DNA from: Bradyrhizobium sp.
Lineage (GTDB): Bacteria > Pseudomonadota > Alphaproteobacteria > Rhizobiales > Xanthobacteraceae
DNA: 64,000 nt
NCBI RefSeq assembly: GCF_016213215.1
Contig: NZ_JACRAW010000002.1
Location: 42,814-106,813 of the forward strand
Reading direction: 5' to 3'
The notes under the pieces were generated by a model, which saw nothing but the letters and a program-made list of their open reading frames with translations, did not search any database and was not told the DNA's origin. Below, piece by piece: positions 18,394 through 25,428 of this stretch. Position 1 is the first letter of the stretch; the number at the start of each line of letters is the position of its first letter. The position numbers and the translations under genes were made by a program.

Positions 18394-18669
18394 GTGGATT
18401 TGGAAAAAGAGATTCATGCTCTGTCGGCCGAGACGTTGGCGCACAGCATCATGATCGGCAACATCTTGAGCAAACTAGCGCGTAACCCCGACTTGAGATC
18501 TGCTATCGCGGAAGGATTTGATCAGTCGCTGGACGTAGCGCAGACCGTCGCTGTTCAATTCGGAACGGCTGCGTCTCCGGATCACACCTTGAAGGCGCTT
18601 AAGATTATAGAGGAGATGCGGAGCACGGTGCTGGGAGCAGGCCCTGGCCCAAACCGCCAAATCAAGTAG
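18394..18669 (+). CDS. small protein, second gene of Abi-alpha operon
   Basis: A 91-residue helical protein starting at GTG 18394 behind GCGAGGCG, 15 bp after the Abi-alpha stop. The visible features are an N-terminal amphipathic stretch (LEKEIHALSAETLAHSIMIG) and a body resembling a four-helix fold. I recognise no domain. The tight spacing implies co-expression with its neighbours, as a partner, regulator or antidote. Confidence 0.6.
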   Translation: MDLEKEIHALSAETLAHSIMIGNILSKLARNPDLRSAIAEGFDQSLDVAQTVAVQFGTAASPDHTLKALKIIEEMRSTVLGAGPGPNRQIK

Positions 18670-18706
18670 TCGTTCATTCGACGGGGTGCAAGCTGCGAGG
18701 GTGTGT

Positions 18707-19390
18707 ATGCTTAAGCGCACTAGGTATGGTCTTCTTCGAGCCTTTATGCAGCAGCACGGCGCTTTGAGAATGTCTGCTTCTAACTACGACTTCGGGCATT
18801 TGGCGGAGGCCGCCAGAATTGCGAACGCAATTTTCATCCTCTTAGGCCCGCCATCGCGAACGCATCTCTCAATCGTCGATGCGCTCAATTGGAACGTAGG
18901 TATGCCTAGCACTAGGCCAAACGGAAGTTTGCTATGTGTGGAATGCGTCCCGGTCGAAGCGGTGGGAGCTCGACCGGCCTCTTGGTTTATTTACGCTCTC
19001 CCCGCGGGTCGAGAAGCAGTTGCATACCCTCAAACTCCACTCTCCCTGGCGGACTGGTGGGGTGAAAAAATTCTGACTAGGCCGGAAGGCGACCTGACGC
19101 GCCTTGAGATGGTGAGGATTATACGTGATCGGGACGGCGGAGCTCATCTGGATCTGACAATCACGTCCCCGGCCTACAAGGCTGTGTTGCTGCACGGGGC
19201 GGGATTCAATTACCGGCCATCAGCGGACCAACCCGAGCAGCCGGTCGAACATTCAGTCGAAGCGATCACCCGACAAATCGGAGAGGAAGTGATCCAAGCG
19301 CTCAAGGGGAAAGTGCTTGCGGCTCAATTGGAATTGCAGCACTTGGCCGCCGCAGGGTCGACCAAGTTGTTTGAAGAGAAGGACGAGTAA
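18707..19390 (+). CDS. hypothetical protein, third gene of Abi-alpha operon
   Basis: A 227-residue protein. The ATG at 18707 is preferred over a GTG at 18686. The central block LSLADWWGEKI followed by LTRLEMVRIIRDRDGGAHLD resembles a family of uncharacterised proteins, scattered in genomic islands, with a DWW...R..L...RD.DGGAH signature. The C-terminal 40 residues form a charged helix. It is likely co-transcribed with the two genes before it. Function unknown. Confidence 0.6.
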   Translation: MLKRTRYGLLRAFMQQHGALRMSASNYDFGHLAEAARIANAIFILLGPPSRTHLSIVDALNWNVGMPSTRPNGSLLCVECVPVEAVGARPASWFIYALPAGREAVAYPQTPLSLADWWGEKILTRPEGDLTRLEMVRIIRDRDGGAHLDLTITSPAYKAVLLHGAGFNYRPSADQPEQPVEHSVEAITRQIGEEVIQALKGKVLAAQLELQHLAAAGSTKLFEEKDE

Positions 19391-19494
19391 CGCGCCCGAT
19401 TTCAGCTTCGCTTCCCCAATTCAATCGTCATGCGTCGTTCCTTTCAGCGCGAGATAACAGCCCGCCGGCGCGCACCGGCGGGCGCTAGGGTTCG

Positions 19495-20334
19495 TCAGGC
19501 GACGAGAGATCCGCTGGCCAGCGAACGGATGATCGTGGCGATCATTCGATCTTCTACGTTCGCCGTCGGAAACTCCTCAATTTCCCCAGACCATCTGCCG
19601 TCGACCAGCGCGGTCGCTAAAGCCTGGATCCCTCGGAGCGTTTTCGGCTTCAAGTCCAGCATCCGCTCGCATAGCTGACGCTGCTCATAGCAGAGCGCGT
19701 CGTGAGCCTCGTTGGCGACATCGAGACCAGTTTGCTCCGCGGCAGCATCCGTTTGCGCTTGGTACTGATCGAGAGCTTGTATCAATTCGGCCGCCCGGTG
19801 TTGTCGCCGGTCGTCCGGCCTCGCAATGAATAGGTGCTCGAATCCCAGAACAGGCTTCGTGCTGGTGCGATCTTCAGGATGGGGCAGCCCGAGCCGCATC
19901 CGTTCCTCCTCGGTGCCGCTGAAATCCCAGCTCAAAAATCTTCGCCCGCGTAGCTTCTCGATGTCATCTTCTGTGCAGATGCATCGGCCTTCGGCCGTTT
20001 TCACATAACCGACCAAGCCGGCATCGGTCGGTCGCCAATCGAACGCTTCAGGCCGTTCGGGCCTGATAACCTCGAACCGATCTTCGCATTCGCTCAGGTG
20101 CTCATAAGCCTCGAGCTCGGCGGCATGCACCCGGCGGACGCGCTCGGCAAGCGCGACGAGCTCAGCGTCCGGGTCGGCGTCGGCCGCGACGAGCGGTGCG
20201 ACTGCAGCGCTGGCGGACAGCGCGAGCGCGGCGGTTAGGACCGTGCGCCGGGACGAAATCGCAGATTTTTCGGGGTGAAAACCTGGCTCGGCGCCAGGCA
20301 AAATAGTGCTATTCTTAGAGTAAGCCTGAGGCAT
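19495..20334 (-). CDS. exported hypothetical protein, element cargo
   Basis: A 279-residue protein with a twin-arginine-like signal (SSRRTVLTAALALSASAAVAP, about residues 27-47), so probably periplasmic. The mature part is acidic and helical, ending MIATIIRSLASGSLVA. No enzyme motif is visible. It reads against the cargo genes on its left and is followed by a 100-bp gap with no clear terminator. Confidence 0.65.
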   Translation of the reverse strand: MPQAYSKNSTILPGAEPGFHPEKSAISSRRTVLTAALALSASAAVAPLVAADADPDAELVALAERVRRVHAAELEAYEHLSECEDRFEVIRPERPEAFDWRPTDAGLVGYVKTAEGRCICTEDDIEKLRGRRFLSWDFSGTEEERMRLGLPHPEDRTSTKPVLGFEHLFIARPDDRRQHRAAELIQALDQYQAQTDAAAEQTGLDVANEAHDALCYEQRQLCERMLDLKPKTLRGIQALATALVDGRWSGEIEEFPTANVEDRMIATIIRSLASGSLVA

Positions 20335-20479
20335 GGGTGATCTCCGTGCTTTGGGTCAGGCTCGCCGCGGTGGTATCAACACCGCGGTGGGCCGCTTCGT
20401 TGTCTACGAAGCGCGCGAATCCTACGGGTACAGAGTCTGCAATGCAAGCGGAGCGCGAGCGGTGCCACGGTACGCGCAA

Positions 20480-20812
20480 TCAGGGGGGAGCAACTTTCTG
20501 CTTCCGGCGTCGCCTTACCCGATCGTGAGCCGCGATGAATCGTTCGGCCATTTCCCCCTGGGCGCCGGGTTGATCGGTTGGCTTGCTCGCCGGCGCCGCG
20601 GGCCTATGGCGGCTCTTTCTCCACCGATCGATCTCATCCAAGTCGAACATACCGGTATCCGGATCAAGCTTTGGGAAGCCACGCTTCTGAAGCTTCGGCA
20701 GCACTTCGTTGAATTGCGACAGAGTCAGGTGCAGCCGGCGTGCCGCCTTTTCCGGTGGCACGTCGCCCGGATCCACACGGTAACGAATTCCTCCCTGCTG
20801 AGGCTTGGTCAT
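20480..20812 (-). CDS. small helix-turn-helix-like prophage protein
   Basis: A 110-residue basic protein. VPPEKAARRLHLTLSQFNEVLPKLQKRGFP followed by DLDEIDRWRKSRH has the layout of MerR/excisionase-type winged-helix DNA-binding proteins common in prophages. The tail is disordered and Arg/Lys-rich. It overlaps the ORF upstream of the plus-strand gene at 20874 and could control these divergent genes. Confidence 0.6.
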   Translation of the reverse strand: MTKPQQGGIRYRVDPGDVPPEKAARRLHLTLSQFNEVLPKLQKRGFPKLDPDTGMFDLDEIDRWRKSRHRPAAPASKPTDQPGAQGEMAERFIAAHDRVRRRRKQKVAPP

Positions 20813-20873
20813 CGCTATTCCTTACTTGATCTCGCGCGCAAGTTGCGGAAGGCTCCTCATTCGAGGGGGCGCA

Positions 20874-21389
20874 ATGCGCGGTTTTGTAGTCTTGGCAATC
20901 GCGATCGGGCTGGTCGTGTACGGCTTCAGCCGACTGTCTGCGCCGCCTGTAGCGCCCGCCATGGTCGCGCAGCTGCCGCCCTCGAAACCGCCTTTGCCAG
21001 TCGTCAGCCCCCCTCCCCGTCAAGCAGCCCCGCAGACGCAACAGGCGCGGTCGGCGGCGCCCCTCGACATTACTCCTAGCGCACAGCAGCCGGCCAAGCA
21101 GCCCTCGCGGCAAGCCTCGCCAGGGCAGCCTGAACCGTCGAAATCGAAGCGGGCCGCAGAGGTCCTAACCGCCGCCGCGATCGCTGCGTTGATCGTGGAG
21201 GAAAGCCGCCGTGCCTATCATGCTGGAGGGCGGCCGTGTGCTTGTCCCGATGACACCATGCGCAACGGCCGTGCTTGTGGCGGCCGCAGCGCGTACAGCC
21301 GGCCAGGCGGGGCCGCGCCGCTCTGCTACCCTACTGACGTCACGGCAGAGATGATCAAAAACTACCGAGCTCAGGTTGCACAACGATGA
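20874..21389 (+). CDS. membrane-anchored Cys-rich hypothetical protein
   Basis: A 171-residue protein; GAGGGGG precedes the ATG. An N-terminal signal-anchor (residues 2-22) is followed by a Pro/Gln-rich linker and a second hydrophobic stretch (VLTAAAIAALIVEES). The C-terminal module is HAGGRPCACPDDTMRNGRAC, then SAYSRPGGAAPLCYPTDV, a small disulphide-type unit seen in rhizobial secreted proteins. Its stop overlaps the next start by 4 bp. Confidence 0.65.
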   Translation: MRGFVVLAIAIGLVVYGFSRLSAPPVAPAMVAQLPPSKPPLPVVSPPPRQAAPQTQQARSAAPLDITPSAQQPAKQPSRQASPGQPEPSKSKRAAEVLTAAAIAALIVEESRRAYHAGGRPCACPDDTMRNGRACGGRSAYSRPGGAAPLCYPTDVTAEMIKNYRAQVAQR

Positions 21390-21943
21390 ATACCGCGAGC
21401 AAATATCTACTTGCAATGGCCGCCCTACTTCACCTCTCAACTCCAGGCTACGGTCAACCTTCGGCGAAGCCCTCAAGCTACGATCAGATCCTGAAGTTCG
21501 CGCTCTCATCGAAACCGTACGATGCGGCCGCTCGCGCCACATTAGCACACCTGTTCGCTTCTTACTGTCGTGACGTTTTGGCGGCGGTACCCACGAACAC
21601 GCCGGCAGAGGACGCCTGGATATCGCAGGAAGGAAATACGACCGACGCCAACAAGATATCGCGTCTGTTGCAAACGGCGGAGTGGTCCAGGCATCAATTG
21701 AAAGACACGTTCTCGACTTGTGTAACCAGAGCCTCAGAATTGATGGTCATCCAGTCAAAGAAAGAGTTGGATAGCGAAGCTGCTGCCTTTGTGAGTCTCG
21801 CCGCCAATTTCAACGAAGATACAGATCTCAGAAGCTACGCGCGGCGCCTCGGCATGAAGAGCATTGCGGATCAATTTGGCCTTCTCCCTACACTTCGGCG
21901 GGTTCTGATGATTGCCGCCTTGAGGACTTTGGAAGGAACGTAG
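21386..21943 (+). CDS. secreted hypothetical protein
   Basis: A 185-residue protein with a clear signal peptide (MNTASKYLLAMAALLHLSTPGYGQ). The mature part is helical with two cysteines (ASYCRDV and FSTCVTR). It is translationally coupled to the Cys-rich membrane protein before it (ATGA overlap), so the two probably work together in the envelope. No family recognised. Confidence 0.65.
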   Translation: MNTASKYLLAMAALLHLSTPGYGQPSAKPSSYDQILKFALSSKPYDAAARATLAHLFASYCRDVLAAVPTNTPAEDAWISQEGNTTDANKISRLLQTAEWSRHQLKDTFSTCVTRASELMVIQSKKELDSEAAAFVSLAANFNEDTDLRSYARRLGMKSIADQFGLLPTLRRVLMIAALRTLEGT

Positions 21944-22137
21944 ATCACCGGGAGCCACACACGGCACGGCACCTCAACGTCGCGTATTGCCACCGTTCAC
22001 GGCAGCACCACCACGACGCAGTCAGCGATCGTCGTCGGCTTGCATCTGCCTCTGTGAATAACCGGGATAAGCGAATGTTAGCCGCCACACACGCGCCGGG
22101 AGTGTCATGCTGCGCTTACCGAATCAGGATCGCCCTC

Positions 22138-22812
22138 ATGAAGTGCCCCCACTGCGCTATCCACTTCCACGACAACTGGGACGACGAACATTTTAAACGG
22201 CGCGATCAGTATCTGGGCGAACTCTTAGGCGATGGTGCGAGAGGCTACTGGAGGTACCGCTCCGCCATCTGCCCCGAGTGCCGAAACTGGACGATCGAGG
22301 TGACCGTAACTGGCAGCGATGAGTCAGAAATGCCTTGGCGTCAGATCCACCCGATTGGTGCAAATCGCGGTCCTGTGCCTAATGAGGTACCGCCTCCGAT
22401 AGCGCAAGATTACATCGAAGCCTGCAACGTTCTTCCCATAAGCGCTAAGGCCTCAGCAGCGCTGTCACGGAGATGCTTACAGAACATGCTGCATGCGGCC
22501 GGTTACAAAGCGAAGGATCTCGCGAGAGAAATAGATCTGCTTCTCAACGAAACCGACCCCAAGAAAGCTCTCACGCACCGTCTCCGCGAAACCGTCGATG
22601 CAATCCGCAACTTCGGAAACTTCTCGGCCCACCCGATCGATGACAAGACCACGCTCCAGGTCATAGACGTCGAGCCGCACGAAGCAGAATGGTGCCTCGA
22701 GGTGATCGAGGAGTTGTTTGATCATTTTTACGTTGGGCCTGCTGCTGCATCGGCAAAGAAGGCCGCGCTCAATGCAAAGCTGGCTGCTGGCGGCAAACCG
22801 CCGGCTAAGTGA
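22138..22812 (+). CDS. DUF4145-domain protein
   Basis: A 224-residue protein. The start at MKCPHC (22138) is preferred over 22054, whose extra residues lack family features. An N-terminal zinc knuckle (CPHC ... CPECRNWTIEV) leads into the DUF4145 domain with LSRRCLQNMLHAAGYKAKDLAREIDLL and RNFGNFSAHPIDD. DUF4145 occurs alone or fused in restriction and other defence genes, probably as a regulatory helical module. It is followed after 16 bp by another cargo gene. Confidence 0.75.
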   Translation: MKCPHCAIHFHDNWDDEHFKRRDQYLGELLGDGARGYWRYRSAICPECRNWTIEVTVTGSDESEMPWRQIHPIGANRGPVPNEVPPPIAQDYIEACNVLPISAKASAALSRRCLQNMLHAAGYKAKDLAREIDLLLNETDPKKALTHRLRETVDAIRNFGNFSAHPIDDKTTLQVIDVEPHEAEWCLEVIEELFDHFYVGPAAASAKKAALNAKLAAGGKPPAK

Positions 22813-22828
22813 TCAGGATCTGCCTGCG

Positions 22829-23431
22829 ATGAGCAGCGATATTGTATTTCTCTACGACCAGGTAATTGAGGCACTTGTGCGCTTGCACGCCTTCTCGTGC
22901 ATGCGGGTAGGTGAGCTCGGTGGAGGAAACGATACCGAAGAAGACATCGATCACGTCGCCGAATTGATCGCGAAACGGGATCTCCTGACCTTTGCCGCAT
23001 CAACTCGGAATTTTGCCGAGGCCACTAAGGCCGTCGCCGATATGCGCTCCATCGGTGTGCCGACTTGCAAGCTTAAGCCGCTGCCGGCGACCGCTCCATT
23101 TTTTGCGGAGGGCTCGGAAACAATCACTCTGTATCAAACGCTTAGCCGGATCCTTCACGCCGGATCGATCGAGCTCTTGCGATCCACTGCGGATTACGAA
23201 TTCCAACTCGCAAGTTCGGACGAAGAATACCTGCAGATGATCGGACGACGACGGGGTCGAGCGACCGAGAAATCTGAGCCGCTGGTCCTGCTGAGAAGCG
23301 AGAAGGACCTACCCGCATTGCTGCGCTTAAGGTCAATGATCTTACGAACTTGCGCGTTTCTAAACGTGATCTCGGATAGACTCGCCGAGGAACGCAGCAT
23401 TTATCTCCAGCGCGACTATCGGGACCTATAA
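22829..23431 (+). CDS. hypothetical protein paired with DUF4145 gene
   Basis: A 200-residue all-helical protein starting MSSDIVFLYDQVIEALVRLH. The block TLYQTLSRILHAGSIELLRS recalls HEPN-like or TerB-like helical folds, but no Rx4-6H catalytic motif is clear. Earlier in-frame starts overlap the DUF4145 gene and are less likely. The 16-bp spacing implies a two-gene unit. Convergent with the tail-tip-like gene on the other strand. Confidence 0.55.
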   Translation: MSSDIVFLYDQVIEALVRLHAFSCMRVGELGGGNDTEEDIDHVAELIAKRDLLTFAASTRNFAEATKAVADMRSIGVPTCKLKPLPATAPFFAEGSETITLYQTLSRILHAGSIELLRSTADYEFQLASSDEEYLQMIGRRRGRATEKSEPLVLLRSEKDLPALLRLRSMILRTCAFLNVISDRLAEERSIYLQRDYRDL

Positions 23432-23484
23432 AGTTGGCGTTTGGGGCTGCATCGACATTGTCGCCATGAGAAATCTACGGCTAT

Positions 23485-24297
23485 CTATCTCCACGCCGTC
23501 ACTCCGCTGTTCGCCGAGAACGATCCCGTCCAAGTTGTAGTTGCCGTGGCAGTTCCTGTCGATGGGGACGGAATTAGGCTGAAGAACAAGAAGGTATTTC
23601 CATTCGGGGCATCTATTGTGTACCCGGAAATACTACCTGACTTTGCAGATCCATTGCCCCAAGCCGTCCCACCAAGAACAAAGCCGCCAGCAGTCTGGGA
23701 CACGGTTGGGGCAACCGATGTTCCGGAGGCGGTGCCAGCAGTTCCGGTCTGAGGCGTGGACGAGAGGAGGGACGAGTCGTCCACTGTGTAGACTGCATAC
23801 TGCGCCGGCCCGAAGAGCGTGTTGCTCATCGTAAATGTGACCGTAACATTCGTTGTTCCGGTCGGTACAACTGCAGTGATGCAGCCTGCCCACTCCTGAG
23901 TTGATCTCGTTGAGTCCAGACAGGTTGTTGCTGCAACCCCGTTTATGCTCCCACTCGTGATCGTTCGTCCGCTGGACAACCCGGACACGGCCATGACGAT
24001 GACACGGCGCGTGGAGTATGCTGCCCCGATATTGACTGTCGAAGATGTCCATGTTCCGGAGGAGTTGCTCAGCGGCCCATTTCCGACAAATACCGGCGCC
24101 GGCAACGGGCGGGAGCCACCAGCCCCCAGCAGCAGCATCGACCCAGCGAACGCGGGCGTGATCGCGAGCCAGAGCGTGAAGAAGATCCTGGCGATTACAT
24201 TACCGCCAACCCAGACGCAGGCTTGCGCACTAGCCTGACCGAGGAAAGCAAGGCTAACCAGGGTGAGACCAGTCAACAACGAAAGAGCTTTGCGCAT
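23485..24297 (-). CDS. Gly/Ser/Thr-rich exported prophage protein
   Basis: A 270-residue protein with a signal peptide (MRKALSLLTGLTLVSLAFLG, cleaved near QASAQA), a second hydrophobic helix (about 34-58) and a long beta-type Gly/Ser/Thr-rich body. Low-complexity strands of this kind are found in phage tail-tip and secreted structural proteins of alphaproteobacterial prophages. It is last in the minus-strand structural run, 1 bp after the previous gene. Confidence 0.6.
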   Translation of the reverse strand: MRKALSLLTGLTLVSLAFLGQASAQACVWVGGNVIARIFFTLWLAITPAFAGSMLLLGAGGSRPLPAPVFVGNGPLSNSSGTWTSSTVNIGAAYSTRRVIVMAVSGLSSGRTITSGSINGVAATTCLDSTRSTQEWAGCITAVVPTGTTNVTVTFTMSNTLFGPAQYAVYTVDDSSLLSSTPQTGTAGTASGTSVAPTVSQTAGGFVLGGTAWGNGSAKSGSISGYTIDAPNGNTFLFFSLIPSPSTGTATATTTWTGSFSANSGVTAWR

Positions 24298-24298
24298 T

Positions 24299-24604
24299 CT
24301 AGATCTCCAGGGGCTGGGATGACTTCCGTGGTATTTCGGCGAGTTGCCGGACGTATGCAGAGGTATGGGCGTCTAGCCATGCTGAGATTCGGTCTTCTGA
24401 AATGCTGGCGTGGCGAAGGTTCCGGACGCGTCGGCGAACGGTCTGCGCGCCCAGCTTGCGAGCGGCGCGCTGTCCTTTCAGCGTCATGGTGACGACCGCG
24501 GCCAGCGCATCCTCCTTGCCCATCTCCTCACCGAGGGCGATCCAGTCGGCGACAGGGGCGTTGCGGGCAGCCTCATGATGCGCCGCCAATTCCTCCTCGG
24601 TCAT
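24299..24604 (-). CDS. small prophage structural-region protein
   Basis: A 101-residue helical protein, MTEEELAAHHEAARNAPVADW... The ATG at 24604 overlaps the stop of the upstream gene (ATGA). The composition (ALAAVVTMTLKGQRAARKLG) suggests a compact bundle. Its place between the tail-type genes suggests a tail assembly or chaperone role, which is inference. Confidence 0.6.
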   Translation of the reverse strand: MTEEELAAHHEAARNAPVADWIALGEEMGKEDALAAVVTMTLKGQRAARKLGAQTVRRRVRNLRHASISEDRISAWLDAHTSAYVRQLAEIPRKSSQPLEI

Positions 24605-25428
24605 CGCGCCGCCTTTCTTGCTTTCCGCTCGAGCATCTGCTGCCGGAGTCTGGATATACCCGGAGACTGCGCCGGCGCGCGGGCGGCACGCCATTCAGCC
24701 CAATCGACCGGTGCCGGCACGATCGGAGACCCAACCACATCTTCCTTCCAACGATGGATGACTCGCTGCGCGATCTGGCCGCGCTCGATCGACGTAAGGA
24801 CGGCCTTGCCGCCAACCCAGCTCTTGCCGTCGCCGTCCAACTCCTGGCGAGCGATCTCGGCGAGGTGCAGCAGATCAACGGATGGATCGTATTCGGCAGC
24901 ATCGCGAAGTTCGAAACCGGCCCGGTCAAGCCATTCATGGCTGGGCATCGGGGTGCCGTTGATCAAGCCTTCTCCGATCGGTTTCAGTTTGCCACGCTCT
25001 GAAGCAACAGCAGCAAGATCAACTCCGCTTTCCTTCAGCACGACGGCCATCTGCGTCGACGCATCGGTCCAGAAGTTGGCGACGTAACCGCCGGGCCGGT
25101 TCTCGCCATCGTGCCAGCCGATCAGATAGATCGTCGACATGGCATCGGAGGCGCGGTGTTCCGCCGCCAAATCCTCAAACGTGTCGGCGAGCCAATGTTC
25201 GCCGTATTCGACGAGATCGTCGAAGCTATCGAATGCGCGTTCGACGCGATCGGCGAACATGCGCTGAAATGATGACGGTCCCGGACAGCTGATTGCAGCC
25301 GAAAGCGTCGCCATCGTGGTGGCTTTTGTCAGGTTCGTTGCCATGACTGTGCCATCGAGCAGATAGCTGACCGCATCGGTCATCATGTGGATTGAATCAG
25401 ACTGGCGCAGAACGAAAACGGCGCTCAT
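24601..25428 (-). CDS. prophage protein with Ntn-hydrolase-like N-terminus
   Basis: A 275-residue protein. The first 130 residues (DAVSYLLDGTVMATNLTKATTMATLSAAISCPG ... MSTIYLIGWHDGENRPGGYVANF) look like the proteasome-like Ntn fold used by several phage tail-region proteins. The C-terminal 60 residues are basic and helical. It overlaps the tape-measure gene by 4 bp and the next small gene by 4 bp, so all are one transcript. The role is uncertain. Confidence 0.6.
   Translation of the reverse strand: MSAVFVLRQSDSIHMMTDAVSYLLDGTVMATNLTKATTMATLSAAISCPGPSSFQRMFADRVERAFDSFDDLVEYGEHWLADTFEDLAAEHRASDAMSTIYLIGWHDGENRPGGYVANFWTDASTQMAVVLKESGVDLAAVASERGKLKPIGEGLINGTPMPSHEWLDRAGFELRDAAEYDPSVDLLHLAEIARQELDGDGKSWVGGKAVLTSIERGQIAQRVIHRWKEDVVGSPIVPAPVDWAEWRAARAPAQSPGISRLRQQMLERKARKAAR

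Noticed and set aside
21250..21330. Possible lipoprotein or metal-site reading of the CxCP...CGG motif
   Set aside because: No lipobox at the N-terminus and cysteine spacing fits disulphides better than a metal site.
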